DNA from: Actinomycetospora sp. NBRC 106375
GTDB lineage: Bacteria > Actinomycetota > Actinomycetes > Mycobacteriales > Pseudonocardiaceae
Direction: 5' to 3'
Length of the DNA: 57,264 nucleotides
Assembly (NCBI RefSeq): GCF_030269665.1
Contig: NZ_BSTS01000026.1
Span: 1 to 57,264, forward strand
Each line of letters opens with the position of its first letter. The stretch's first letter is position 1. Below the pieces are notes generated by a model that was not told the DNA's origin, searched no databases, and saw nothing but the letters and a program-made list of their open reading frames with translations. This document shows, one piece after another, positions 1 through 8,340 of this stretch. Position numbers and translations under genes: made by a program.

Positions 1-548
1 GGGAACGCCGCGCGCGTGAGGGCCCGGGCCGTCCGGACGACGCCGGCGACGGCGCCCTCGTCGTCGAGCCCACACAGGTCGAGGAGGGTCAGCACCGCCT
101 CGGCGCTGACGACGATGGCGAGGTCCTGCACGAGATCGTCGACAGCACCCCGCCACGGCGCCAGCGCGAACTCGATGAGCTCGAACCGGTACCCGGGCCG
201 CAGCTGTGCCACCTCGGGGCGGGTGATCACGCCCGCGAGGACGGCTCGCACCGCGCCCCGCCGCCGCAGCACGTCCCGGGCGAGCACGCCGGCGGCGGCG
301 GCGACGCGCTCGACGGGGTCGTCGCTGTCGGCGACCGAGGCCATCGCCTCCGCGGCACCCTCGCGGCGGATCGCCTCGCCGAGCAGCGAGACGAGGTCGG
401 GGAAGTAGCGATAGGCGGTGGCCTCGGAGACCCGCGCGGCCGCCGCGACACCGGGCATCGTCACCTCGCCGCCCGTGTCGGCGAGCTCCCGGGCCGCGGC
501 GACGATGGCGCCGCGCGTCCGCTCCTTCTGGTGCGTGCGGGCGGTCAC
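1..548 (-). CDS. TetR-family transcriptional regulator (3' end beyond the window)
   Basis: Reading the minus strand from a GTG at 548 gives an uninterrupted frame to the window edge (182 codons). Residues about 8-55 form a TetR helix-turn-helix: KERTRGAIVAAARELAD, then VAAAARVSEATAYRYFPD, with the usual aromatic pair before the ligand domain. The C-terminal ligand domain continues off the edge. The GTG overlaps the stop of the upstream cupin-hydrolase gene by four bases (GTGA), so the two are almost certainly co-transcribed and translationally coupled. It probably represses the shared promoter at 1819-1848, which lies between two near-identical palindromes. The ligand is unknown but is probably related to the hydrolase substrate. 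Confidence 0.85.
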   Translation of the reverse strand, partial: MTARTHQKERTRGAIVAAARELADTGGEVTMPGVAAAARVSEATAYRYFPDLVSLLGEAIRREGAAEAMASVADSDDPVERVAAAAGVLARDVLRRRGAVRAVLAGVITRPEVAQLRPGYRFELIEFALAPWRGAVDDLVQDLAIVVSAEAVLTLLDLCGLDDEGAVAGVVRTARALTRAAF

Positions 549-1780
549 CGCAGCACCGGCGCCAGCACCTCGCGCATGGCGTCGGGCCGCTCGACGAAGG
601 GCAGGTGCCCGGCCTCGGGGACCGTCACGAACTCCGCGCCCAGCGCCGCGGCGTAGGCGCGGCCGTAGTCGACGTCGACGATCCCGTCGCTCTCGCCCCA
701 GACGACCAGCGCCGGCACGCCGACCTCCGGCAGCCGCCCGAGCAGGGCCGGATCGTGCATGTACGGGTCGCCGGCGTAGGTCGCGAACACCGCCGCGTCG
801 TCCGCCATGGCCGCGCGGCGCTCCTCCGAGAACAGCGCCGGATCGACCCGGAAGCGGTCGGGGTCGTGATAGCTGAGGTCGGCGAGCCGGTCGAGCGGCA
901 CCGCCGAGACGTCGGTGATCGGGTGGCCGGGAACGTCGATGCCGACGGCGTTGATCAGTACGACGTCGCGCACCCGCCGCGTCCCGTGCGCCCGCTCCTC
1001 CAGCGCCATCTGCGCCGCGACCCACCCGCCGACCGAGCTGCCGACGACGGTGACGTCGCTCAGACCGAGGTCGTCGAGCAGGCGGCGGTAGGTCCGCGCG
1101 AGGTCCGGGACGGAGTCGAGGCCGGCGGGCCGGTCGGTGCCCTCGAACCCCGGGATCGTCGGCGTGAGCACCCGCAGCCCCAGGTCGGCGAGCATCGCCG
1201 ACATGCCCGCCACCGACGCCGGGCCGCCGCCGCCATGCAGGACGAGCACGGGCCGGCCCGTGCCGCGGTCGTCGACGCCCAGCGCCAGCCCGTCGGACAG
1301 CACGACCTCGGACGACGGGCCGGCGGCGTACGAGGTCGCCGGCTCCGTCGCGTACCGGGCCATCACGCCCGCGACGGCGTCGCCGGAGAGCTCCTGGCCG
1401 CCCTCGATCATCGAGCGGAGGTCGCGGAAGTACTGGACGTAGAGGTCCGGGGTGAAGGTGTTGAGGATGACCGCGGGCTCGTCGCCCGGGTTCGCGAACG
1501 TGTGCGGCGCCCCGGTCGGCACCATCACCAGCGTCCGCGGGCCGGCGTCGACGCTCGTCTCGCCGACCGTGAACCGGGCGGTGCCCGAGACGACGTAGAA
1601 GCCCTCGTCGTGCTGGGCGTGCCGGTGCTGGGCGGGGCCGTCGGTGTGCGGCGCGACCGTGATCTCCCCCAGACCCAGCCGGTGGTCGGTCGTCCGCCCG
1701 TCCTCGAGGATCCGCATGCGGACCGGGCTCGTCAGCGTGATCTCCCCGTCGTCGGGCCCGACGACCGACACCTCGACCAT
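545..1780 (-). CDS. Cupin / alpha-beta hydrolase fusion protein
   Basis: A 411-residue protein. Residues about 1-140 are a cupin (HRHAQHDEGFYVVSG and PTGAPHTFANPGDEP are the two metal-binding cupin motifs). Residues about 160-410 are an alpha/beta hydrolase: oxyanion segment LHGGGGPAS, nucleophile elbow VGSSVGG (GxSxG), acid in GESDGIVD and catalytic histidine in EAGHLPF. It has no signal peptide, so it is probably cytoplasmic. The ATG at 1780 follows GAGAGGTGG, a good ribosome site. It is first gene of an operon with the TetR gene that overlaps its stop. Known relatives hydrolyse esters or carbon-carbon bonds in aromatic ring-cleavage products; the substrate here cannot be read from sequence. 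Carrying both a cupin and a hydrolase on one chain is unusual. Confidence 0.85.
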   Translation of the reverse strand: MVEVSVVGPDDGEITLTSPVRMRILEDGRTTDHRLGLGEITVAPHTDGPAQHRHAQHDEGFYVVSGTARFTVGETSVDAGPRTLVMVPTGAPHTFANPGDEPAVILNTFTPDLYVQYFRDLRSMIEGGQELSGDAVAGVMARYATEPATSYAAGPSSEVVLSDGLALGVDDRGTGRPVLVLHGGGGPASVAGMSAMLADLGLRVLTPTIPGFEGTDRPAGLDSVPDLARTYRRLLDDLGLSDVTVVGSSVGGWVAAQMALEERAHGTRRVRDVVLINAVGIDVPGHPITDVSAVPLDRLADLSYHDPDRFRVDPALFSEERRAAMADDAAVFATYAGDPYMHDPALLGRLPEVGVPALVVWGESDGIVDVDYGRAYAAALGAEFVTVPEAGHLPFVERPDAMREVLAPVLR

Positions 1781-1793
1781 GACCGGCCACCTC

Positions 1794-1815
1794 TCGTGAG
1801 AGCGAACTCGCACGA
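1794..1815. promoter_or_regulatory. TetR operator, copy 1
   Basis: A 22-bp imperfect palindrome with TCGTG/CACGA ends (8 of 11 positions symmetric). It lies between the -10 box and the ATG at 1780. The same 22 bases recur in inverted orientation at 1841-1862 with only two differences. Confidence 0.7.
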
Positions 1816-1818
1816 CCG

Positions 1819-1848
1819 ACGCTAGACCCGGCGAACCCGCTCGTGCAA
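1819..1848 (-). promoter_or_regulatory. Promoter of the hydrolase-TetR operon
   Basis: On the minus strand TTGCAC (1848-1843) is followed after 18 bases by TAGCGT (1824-1819), a good vegetative-type promoter. The upstream palindrome covers the -35 box and the downstream palindrome covers the expected start site, an arrangement suited to repression by a dimeric TetR. Confidence 0.65.
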
Positions 1849-1862
1849 GTCCGCTCTCACGA
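1841..1862. promoter_or_regulatory. TetR operator, copy 2
   Basis: Reverse-complement copy of 1794-1815 (20 of 22 identical), again with TCGTG/CACGA ends. It overlaps the -35 box TTGCAC. The two copies start 47 bp apart. Confidence 0.7.
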
Positions 1863-1868
1863 CGAGAG

Positions 1869-2867
1869 TCAGGTGTCGAGCAGCTCGGGCGTGAACAGGT
1901 CCTTGACCGCCCACCGCCGGTCGGACAGGCCCTGCTCGTGGAAGTAGCGCAGGAAGGTGTCGAGCGCGGTGTGGTTGCCGGCGACGCCGTAGGGCCACCA
2001 GTCGGTGGGCAGCAGGCGGCGGTTCTCCTCGTAGAGCTCGGAGAACCACGGCACCATGACGTCGATCTGCTGCGTCTCGCGGCGGAACTCATAGTGCGCG
2101 AGCGCGGCGTCGCGCGAGGCGCAGAAGCCGTCGAAGAGCGTCCGCGCGAGCCCGGGGTCCTCGGCGAGCAGCTCCTTGCGGGCGACGACGGTGTGCATGA
2201 TCGGGAAGATGCCGGTGCGGGCGTACCAGTCCCGCTCGACGTCGACGACGTCCGGGAAGAGCCGCGCGACGTTCGGCGAGCCGTCGAGGACGCACCGCGG
2301 TGGGTGCGCCGAGATCAGCGCGTCGATCTCGCCGGCCTCGAGCATCGGCCCGAGCGCGGTGCCGGCCGGTGCCGGGGCGACGTCGACCGAGGACGGGTGG
2401 CGCAGCGGCACGAAGTCGAACGGCGCCATCGGCTCGTCGGCGCCACCGATGACCCAGCGACACCGGTCCGGCGTGACGCCGTACTCCTCGGCGAGGATGC
2501 CCTTGAGCCACACACCGGGGTCGGTGCCCCAGGTGGCGAACTCGCCGACCGTCCGCCCCGCGAGGTCCTGCGGCTTCTCGATGCCGCTCGCGGTGTTGAC
2601 GTAGATCGCCGAGTGCCGGAAGTGCCGGGCCGGGAAGACGGGCAGCGCCACGAACGGCGGATCGGGCAGATCGAGGGTGCGCAGGTAGAACGTCAGCCCG
2701 AGCTCGGCGACGTCGAAGGCCCGCTCCCGGACCATGCGGTCGAAGATGTCGGAGACGAGGTCGGCGCTCGAGAACGACGCGTCGACGCCGTCGAAGGTCA
2801 CGGCGCCGTCGAAGAGGGCCCGCACGTGGTCGTAGCGGGCGGTCGCGACGGTGATCTGCGGTGTCAT
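1869..2867 (-). CDS. 4,5-dihydroxyphthalate decarboxylase-like / NMT1-type substrate-binding-fold protein
   Basis: A 332-residue protein resembling the 4,5-dihydroxyphthalate decarboxylase (Pht5) family, which uses a periplasmic-binding-protein fold. Visible family features are an N-terminal YDHVRALFDG segment, DVAELGLTFYLRTL, and the late IFPIMHTVVARKELLAEDP block. No signal peptide or lipobox is present, which argues for a cytosolic enzyme rather than an ABC transporter binding protein. The family decarboxylates protocatechuate precursors in phthalate breakdown, but no other phthalate gene is beside it, so the substrate is open. It is divergent from the LysR gene at 2948, and a textbook LysR box lies between them, making that regulator its likely controller. 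Confidence 0.75.
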   Translation of the reverse strand: MTPQITVATARYDHVRALFDGAVTFDGVDASFSSADLVSDIFDRMVRERAFDVAELGLTFYLRTLDLPDPPFVALPVFPARHFRHSAIYVNTASGIEKPQDLAGRTVGEFATWGTDPGVWLKGILAEEYGVTPDRCRWVIGGADEPMAPFDFVPLRHPSSVDVAPAPAGTALGPMLEAGEIDALISAHPPRCVLDGSPNVARLFPDVVDVERDWYARTGIFPIMHTVVARKELLAEDPGLARTLFDGFCASRDAALAHYEFRRETQQIDVMVPWFSELYEENRRLLPTDWWPYGVAGNHTALDTFLRYFHEQGLSDRRWAVKDLFTPELLDT

Positions 2868-2921
2868 GGCTCCAGCCTCACCCTGGGACGATCGAGAAGT
2901 CCAAGACCGCCTTGAGCGGCC

Positions 2922-2944
2922 ATTGATAACGCAGCACGATCAAT
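2922..2944. promoter_or_regulatory. LysR-type operator (T-N11-A box)
   Basis: A perfect inverted repeat ATTGAT-N11-ATCAAT containing the T-N11-A core of LysR recognition sites. It ends 3 bp before the LysR start codon, so it should serve autorepression and activation of the divergent decarboxylase-like gene. Confidence 0.8.
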
Positions 2945-2947
2945 AGC

Positions 2948-3832
2948 GTGGAGCTGCGCCAGCTCGTCTACTTCGACGCCGTCGTGCGGCACGGCGGGTT
3001 CAGCCGGGCCGCCGAGCACCTGCGGATCGCCCAGCCCGCGATCTCCGCGCAGGTCCGCAGCCTCGAGCACGAGCTGGGCGTGCGGCTGCTGTCCCGCACC
3101 ACGCGACGCGTCGGGCTCACCGAGGCGGGCGCGCTCTTCCTGACGCGCGCACGGCGGGTCCTCGACGAGCTCGACGCCGCCCGCGACGAGGCCGCCGACC
3201 TGGCGGCGGTGCTGCGCGGCCGGGTCGTGCTCGGCGCGACGCCGGTACTCGCCGGCCTCGACCTCGCCGCGACCCTCGCCGCCTTCGCCGCCGACCACCC
3301 CGGCGTCCGGCTGACGCTGCGCTCCGGCCTCGTGGCCGGCCTGCTCACCGATCTCGACGCCGGCGTGCTGGACCTGGTCGTCGGGCCGGTCCACGACGAC
3401 CTCTCTCCCGACCACACCGCCACGGCCCTGCGCGACGACGAGCTGGTGCTGCTCACCCCGCCCGACCACCGGCGCGCCCGGGCCCGGCGGATCGACCTCG
3501 CCGGCCTGCGTGACGAGCCGTTCGTCTGCCTGCCGCCCGACAGCGGCCTGCGCCGGGTCCTCGACACCGCCGCCGGCGAGGCGGGATTCCGGCCGCACGT
3601 GCCCTTCGAGGTGCCGACGCCCGCCGACGTCCAGGCCCTCGTCGCCGCCGGCCTCGGCGTCGCGCTGCTCGCGGCGTCGACCGTCCGCGACGACGGGCAG
3701 CCCGTCGGCGTCCACGCGGTGCGTCCCGCCCTGCGGCACCCGCCGATCGGCCTGATCCACCGTGGCGAGCAGCACCTCTCCCCTGCCGCCCGCGCCCTCG
3801 CCACCCACCTGACGCGGACGGCCGGCATGTGA
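2948..3832 (+). CDS. LysR-family transcriptional regulator
   Basis: A 294-residue regulator starting at GTG. Residues 1-60 are the winged helix-turn-helix of the family (LRQLVYFDAVVRHGGFSRAA, then AQPAISAQVRSLEHELG and LTEAG). Residues about 90-290 are the two-lobed effector domain. It is transcribed away from the dihydroxyphthalate-decarboxylase-like gene across an 80-bp gap containing a perfect LysR box, the classic arrangement for a pathway-specific activator. The inducer is unknown; an aromatic acid is a reasonable guess from the neighbour. Confidence 0.92.
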   Translation: MELRQLVYFDAVVRHGGFSRAAEHLRIAQPAISAQVRSLEHELGVRLLSRTTRRVGLTEAGALFLTRARRVLDELDAARDEAADLAAVLRGRVVLGATPVLAGLDLAATLAAFAADHPGVRLTLRSGLVAGLLTDLDAGVLDLVVGPVHDDLSPDHTATALRDDELVLLTPPDHRRARARRIDLAGLRDEPFVCLPPDSGLRRVLDTAAGEAGFRPHVPFEVPTPADVQALVAAGLGVALLAASTVRDDGQPVGVHAVRPALRHPPIGLIHRGEQHLSPAARALATHLTRTAGM

Positions 3833-3915
3833 CACCGATCACCTCGCGACGGATTCCCGGCACCGACCCGGTCTCGACGGACGACCGCTCGAACGCCGAA
3901 CGCCGGAGGCCCGCC

Positions 3916-4653
3916 ATGCCCGTCCCCACCACCGCCCTCGTCACCGGCGCGAGCCGCGGCTTCGGTCGCGCGATCGCCGCGGCGCTCGTCGCCGCCGGCA
4001 GCGAGGTCGTCGGTATCGCTCGCAGCCCCCAGGATCTCGACGCCGTCCGCGACGACCTCGGCGAGCGCTTCGTCCCCGTCGCGGCCGACGTGACCGACGA
4101 GGACGTCGCCGCGTCGCTGATCGCCGACCGCAAGCCCGGCCTCCTCGTCCTCAACGCCGGCGTCTCCCCGCACCTGGCGCCGCTGGCCGACCAGACCTGG
4201 GAGACCTTCCGCGGCCCGTGGGACGTCGACGTCCGGCAGGCGTTCGCCTGGATGCGGGCGGCGCTGCGCGTGCCGATGGCGCCGGGCGGCGTCGTCGTGG
4301 GGATGTCGAGCGGCGCGGCGCTGGCCGGATCGCCGCTGTCCGGGGGCTACGCCGGCGCCAAGGCGACGATCCGCTTCCTGCGCACCTACGCCCACGACGA
4401 GGCGCAGCGCGCGGGGCTCGACCTGCGCTTCCACGCCCTGCTGCCCCAGCTCACGCCGCGCACGGGCCTCGGGGCGCTCGCCGTCGCCGGGTACGCGGCG
4501 CGCCACGGCGTCGACCCGGACACCCTCGCCGCGAACCTCGCCCCGGTGCTGACCCCCGAGCAGGTCGCCGACACGGTGCTCGCCGTCGCCGCGGACGACG
4601 GGGCGGCCGCGGAGTACCGGATCAGCGGCGCGGGTGCGAGCGTGCTCGGGTGA
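3916..4653 (+). CDS. Short-chain dehydrogenase/reductase
   Basis: A 245-residue SDR. The Rossmann dinucleotide motif is TGASRGFG (residues 9-16), NAG is present near residue 79, the catalytic serine lies in MSSGAA and the YxxxK pair in YAGAK. The ATG at 3916 follows GGAGG by 7 bases; the longer upstream frame is less likely. The C-terminal half is divergent from classical FabG-like enzymes. Its stop overlaps the GTG of the downstream sigma factor by four bases, so the two form an operon. The substrate is unknown. Confidence 0.88.
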   Translation: MPVPTTALVTGASRGFGRAIAAALVAAGSEVVGIARSPQDLDAVRDDLGERFVPVAADVTDEDVAASLIADRKPGLLVLNAGVSPHLAPLADQTWETFRGPWDVDVRQAFAWMRAALRVPMAPGGVVVGMSSGAALAGSPLSGGYAGAKATIRFLRTYAHDEAQRAGLDLRFHALLPQLTPRTGLGALAVAGYAARHGVDPDTLAANLAPVLTPEQVADTVLAVAADDGAAAEYRISGAGASVLG

Positions 4654-5627
4654 ACCGTGCTCGTGTGACGGGCGACTTCGAGGCGCTCACCGCGCCGTGG
4701 CGCCGCGAGGTCTTCGCGCACTGCTACCGGCTGGTCGGCGCGACGGCGGACGCCGAGGACCTCGTGCAGGAGACCTACCTGCGTGCCTGGCGGGGCTTCG
4801 AGCGCTTCGAAGGTCGCGCCTCGGTGCGGCGCTGGCTGCACGCGATCGCGACGACCGTGTGCCTCTCGGCGCTGGAGACCCGACCCCGGCGCCCCCTGCC
4901 GTCCGGGCTCGCGGCCCCGTTCGACGACCACCGGGTCGCCGTCGCCGAGCCCCGGGAGTCGGTGCCGTGGCTCCAGCCCGCCCCCGACAGGGCGCTGGGG
5001 GTCGACGACCCCGCCACCGTCGCCGCCACCCGCGCGACGGTCCGGCTCGCGATCGTCGCCGCCCTGCAGCTGCTCCCCGCCCGCCAGCGGGCCGTTCTGA
5101 CGCTGCGCGACGTCCTCGCGTTCACCACCGCCGAGGTGGCGGCGATGCTGGAGACCACGCCGGACGCGGTCGACGCGCTGCTGCGCCGCGCCCGGCGTCA
5201 CCTCGCGGACGCCGCCCCGGTGCCCGACGACCTCGTCGAGCCCCCGGACCGGCGCACGCTGCTCGACGACTACGTCGAGGCCTTCACCCGCGCCGACCCG
5301 GACGCGCTGGTCGCCCTGCTGCGGGCCGACGTCGAGCTCGAGATGCCCCCGATCCCCTCGTGGTTCAGCGGGCGCGACGCCGTCGTCGGCTTCCTCGCCG
5401 CGCGGGTCCTCGGCCGGGGCCGCTGGACGATGCGGCCGACGGGCGCGAACGGGCAGCCGGCGCTCGTCGTGCACCGGCGGACGGCGGACGCCGAGCTCCC
5501 CTACGGCGTCCAGGTCCTCACCCTCGCCGGCGGCCGGATCGCCCGCATCACATCGTTCAACGACCCGTCGCTCGTCGGGCTGTTCGCCCCGGACGATCAG
5601 GCCGACGCGATCCGTGCGCGGGCCTGA
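4650..5627 (+). CDS. ECF sigma factor with C-terminal SnoaL-like domain (SigG/TIGR02960 type)
   Basis: About 325 residues from the GTG overlapping the SDR stop; a second GTG at 4665 is also possible. Region 2 is recognisable (FAHCYRLVGATADAEDLVQE, YLRAWRGFERFEG). Region 4 covers roughly residues 130-185 (LPARQRAVLTLRDVLAFTTA). Residues about 200-320 form a SnoaL/NTF2-like domain. SnoaL-tailed ECF factors usually lack a classical anti-sigma factor and use the tail to tune activity, which fits the absence of an anti-sigma gene here. Its 3' end overlaps the convergent phosphotransferase by 31 bp. Confidence 0.85.
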   Translation: MNRARVTGDFEALTAPWRREVFAHCYRLVGATADAEDLVQETYLRAWRGFERFEGRASVRRWLHAIATTVCLSALETRPRRPLPSGLAAPFDDHRVAVAEPRESVPWLQPAPDRALGVDDPATVAATRATVRLAIVAALQLLPARQRAVLTLRDVLAFTTAEVAAMLETTPDAVDALLRRARRHLADAAPVPDDLVEPPDRRTLLDDYVEAFTRADPDALVALLRADVELEMPPIPSWFSGRDAVVGFLAARVLGRGRWTMRPTGANGQPALVVHRRTADAELPYGVQVLTLAGGRIARITSFNDPSLVGLFAPDDQADAIRARA

Positions 5628-6613
5628 GCGATCAGGCTGCGCGCCGAGGCGTGCATGCGCTCCCCCACGTCGACCGGAGCCTGGCCGGCGCAGGCGCGGA
5701 CGTAGGTGCCCTCCAGCAGGACGCCGAGCTTGAAGCAGGCCATCACCGCGTACCAGGGCACGGCGGCCGGATCGGTGCCCGTGCGCTCGGCGTAGCGCGC
5801 GACCAGCTCGTCCTCGCCGCACAGGCCCTCGACCCGCGCCCAGCCCAGGTCCGTGCCGCTCACGGGCCAGGTGGCGAGCAGCCAGCCGAGGTCGAGCAGC
5901 GGGTCGGCAACCGTGGCCATCTCCCAGTCGACGATCGCGGTCACCGTCGAGCCGTCGGGGTCGATCAGCACGTTGGCGAGGTGGTAGTCGCCGTGCGCGA
6001 TCGCGGGCGGACCGGACGACGGCAGCCCGCGCTCGAGCCAGTCGGCCACGTCGTCCGTCTCGTCGCCGAAGCCGGGGTAGCCCTCGACCTCGCGGTAGCG
6101 CGCGAGCTCGTCGCGCCAGCGCGGCACCTGGCGCGCGAGGAACCCCTGCGGGTTGCCGACGTCGCCCAGACCGACGGCGTCGACGTCCACCGCGTGCAGC
6201 GCGGCGAGCGCGTCGACCATCGCCGGACCCAGCCTGTGCCGCAGGCCCGCGTCGGCCGCCTGCGCCGGCGACACCCCGGTCGCGACGTTCACGCCGGGCA
6301 CCTCGGCCATCGCGTAGACGACGCGTCCCGGCAGGACGCCGTCGGCTGGGGCCGTCGCGAGCAGGCGCGGGTGCGGGACGTCGGTCGTCGCGAGGGCGCC
6401 GAGCACCCGGATCTCGCGCTCGATGGCCGCGTTGCTGCCCCGGCGCAGGTGCCGGGGCCCGCTGCGGACCACGACGCGCCGGTCGGGCCCCGCCGCCCGC
6501 ACCATCAGGTTCTGCGTGCCGCCGGCGAGCGGCTCGAACGTCCACGGCCCGTCGCCGAGCCCGGCGGACGCGAGCCACGCGGCGACGGCGTCGGTCTCGT
6601 CGCGTGCCAGCAT
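5597..6613 (-). CDS. APH-fold phosphotransferase (ACAD10/11 N-terminal type)
   Basis: A 338-residue kinase-fold protein. The Brenner catalytic motif is HGDYHLANVL, and the metal-binding block is VDWEMATVADPLLDLG. The N-terminal LAGGTQNLMVRA and VVRSGPRHL resemble the phosphotransferases related to human ACAD10/11 rather than aminoglycoside resistance enzymes. Relatives are thought to phosphorylate hydroxy-acyl compounds before an acyl-CoA dehydrogenase acts; no dedicated partner is adjacent. The ATG at 6613 is 34 bp from the divergent SDR start. Its 3' end overlaps the convergent sigma factor. Confidence 0.85.
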   Translation of the reverse strand: MLARDETDAVAAWLASAGLGDGPWTFEPLAGGTQNLMVRAAGPDRRVVVRSGPRHLRRGSNAAIEREIRVLGALATTDVPHPRLLATAPADGVLPGRVVYAMAEVPGVNVATGVSPAQAADAGLRHRLGPAMVDALAALHAVDVDAVGLGDVGNPQGFLARQVPRWRDELARYREVEGYPGFGDETDDVADWLERGLPSSGPPAIAHGDYHLANVLIDPDGSTVTAIVDWEMATVADPLLDLGWLLATWPVSGTDLGWARVEGLCGEDELVARYAERTGTDPAAVPWYAVMACFKLGVLLEGTYVRACAGQAPVDVGERMHASARSLIAQARARIASA

Positions 6614-6647
6614 GCGTCCATCTTCACCGGAGGGGGGAACGCCGCGC

Positions 6648-7391
6648 ATGGGCGGGTTCGAGCGGCAGGTCGTGGTCGTCACCGGCGGCAGCCGCGGCAT
6701 GGGCCGGGCCATGGTGACGGCGTTCGCCGCCGCCGGCGCGTCCGTGGTGATCGCGAGCCGCAAGCTCGAGGCGTGCCGCGAGCTGGCCGGGGAGGTCACC
6801 GCCGAGCACGGCGTCGACGCGCTGCCCCTGGCCTGCAACGTCTCGCGCTGGAACGACTGCGACGCCCTCGTCGACACCGTGTACGACCGGTTCGGCCGGG
6901 TGGACGTGCTGGTCAACAACGCCGGCCTCTCGCCGCTCTACCCCGCGCTCGACGAGGTGTCCGAGGCGCTCTTCGACAAGGTCGTCGGGGTGAACCTCAA
7001 GGGCCCGTTCCGGCTCGCGGCCGCGATCGGCACGCGGATGGTCGCCGCCGGCGGCGGCGCGATCGTCAACATCAGCTCGATCGCCGCCATCCGGCCCGGG
7101 CCCGCCGAGCTGCCCTACGCGATGGCGAAGGCGGGGCTCAACACCATGACCGAGGGGCTGGCGCAGGCGTTCGGCCCGACCGTCCGCGTCAACGCCGTGC
7201 AGGCCGGACCGTTCCGCACCGACATCTCGACGGCGTGGTCCCCCGACGTCGTCGCGCGCTTCGAGCAGAGCGCGGCGCTCGGCCGGATCGGGGAGCCCGA
7301 GGAGGTCGTGCCCGCCGTGCTGTACCTCGCGTCCGCGGACGCGTCGTTCACGTCGGGCGCGGTGCTGCGGGTCGACGGGGGCACCGCCTGA
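6648..7391 (+). CDS. Short-chain dehydrogenase/reductase (FabG-like)
   Basis: A 247-residue classical SDR with TGGSRGMG cofactor motif, NNAG at about residue 88, the catalytic serine in NISSIAA and YAMAK as YxxxK. The C-terminus FTSGAVLRVDGGTA is typical. The ATG at 6648 follows GGAGGGG by about 11 bases. It is divergent from the phosphotransferase gene, and the 34-bp gap must contain both promoters. It is probably an NAD(P)-dependent alcohol or 3-ketoacyl dehydrogenase; the exact substrate is unknown. Confidence 0.9.
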   Translation: MGGFERQVVVVTGGSRGMGRAMVTAFAAAGASVVIASRKLEACRELAGEVTAEHGVDALPLACNVSRWNDCDALVDTVYDRFGRVDVLVNNAGLSPLYPALDEVSEALFDKVVGVNLKGPFRLAAAIGTRMVAAGGGAIVNISSIAAIRPGPAELPYAMAKAGLNTMTEGLAQAFGPTVRVNAVQAGPFRTDISTAWSPDVVARFEQSAALGRIGEPEEVVPAVLYLASADASFTSGAVLRVDGGTA

Positions 7392-7409
7392 GCCCCCGCC
7401 GACCGCCGC

Positions 7410-8273
7410 CTACTTCACGAAGCGCCCGACGAAGTCCAGGCAGGTCCGCGCGACGTCCGGCCAGCCCGCGTCGATCGTCAGCGAGTGCCCCCGGCCCTCG
7501 ATCTCCACGAACTCGGTCGGGAAGTGCTCGTTGCGCTTCTGCGCCTCGTAGGTCGCGGACGCGATCGCGTGCGGGGCCTGGTGGTCGAGCTCGCCGGACA
7601 TGACGAGCATCGGTCCGCGGTCGTCGCCGGTCTTCTCGGCCGCCACCTCGGTGTTCGGGTTGATGTTGGCGAAGGCCGCCTGGAAGACGGGCACGCCCGA
7701 CCCGGCCACGTGGTACTGCTCGTAGAGCTCGCGGGCCTCGTCCTCGCCCACCGCGTTCGCGAACCCGAAGCGGAACTGGTCGAAGGTCAGCGTCACGGCG
7801 CGGTGCCGGTTCGCCGGGTTGCCCAGCACCGGGAAGGACGCCTTGAGCGCGGCGAGCGGCAGCGGCAGCACGCCCCGCGACGGCGCGGGGTCGATCGCAC
7901 AGGTGGCCGCGGACAGGCCGCGGCCCGCGAGGATCTGCACGAGCACGCCGCCGAACGAGTGGCCGATCAGCGCGGGCTTGCGGTCGAGCCGCTCGATGAT
8001 CATCTGCTGGTAGGCCGCGACGTCGCCGACGCCCTTGCCCGCGAACACCTCGGGGTGGGCGTGGGCCTCCTCGACCGAGAGCGGGTCGTCGGGCCAGCCC
8101 GGGGTGACCGCCACGTAGCCGGCGTCCTCGAAGAACCTCGCCCACTGGTCCCAGCTCGAGTCGAGGAGCCACAGCCCGTGCACGAACACCACCGGCTGCT
8201 TGCCGGACGCGTTCGCGCGGTCGATCTCCTCCTGCTCCCCGGGGGTCGGCCCGGTGGGCGCCGATGCGGTCAT
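7410..8273 (-). CDS. Alpha/beta hydrolase
   Basis: A 287-residue alpha/beta hydrolase: oxyanion region FVHGLWLLDSSWD, nucleophile elbow IGHSFGG, acid segment SGELDHQAP and catalytic histidine in GRGHSLTID. There is no signal peptide. The ATG at 8273 follows GGGAG by 5 bases. The gene is divergent from the AraC regulator at 8390, a common pairing in which the AraC protein controls the hydrolase. The family includes esterases and lipases; substrate unknown. Confidence 0.88.
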   Translation of the reverse strand: MTASAPTGPTPGEQEEIDRANASGKQPVVFVHGLWLLDSSWDQWARFFEDAGYVAVTPGWPDDPLSVEEAHAHPEVFAGKGVGDVAAYQQMIIERLDRKPALIGHSFGGVLVQILAGRGLSAATCAIDPAPSRGVLPLPLAALKASFPVLGNPANRHRAVTLTFDQFRFGFANAVGEDEARELYEQYHVAGSGVPVFQAAFANINPNTEVAAEKTGDDRGPMLVMSGELDHQAPHAIASATYEAQKRNEHFPTEFVEIEGRGHSLTIDAGWPDVARTCLDFVGRFVK

Positions 8274-8340
8274 GTCTGCTCCCGTCGCTCGATGACGGGA
8301 TCGACCCTGGACGACTACAGGCCGCTCGGATGGACTGGCA

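Noticed and set aside
5597..6613. Calling the phosphotransferase an aminoglycoside-resistance gene
   Set aside because: The APH fold is shared, but the N-terminal and central motifs are of the ACAD10/11-associated type and nothing nearby suggests antibiotic resistance.
4634..7603. A plus-strand frame of nearly 1000 codons across the sigma factor, phosphotransferase and SDR genes
   Set aside because: It runs through three well-supported genes in wrong frames and has shadow-type composition.
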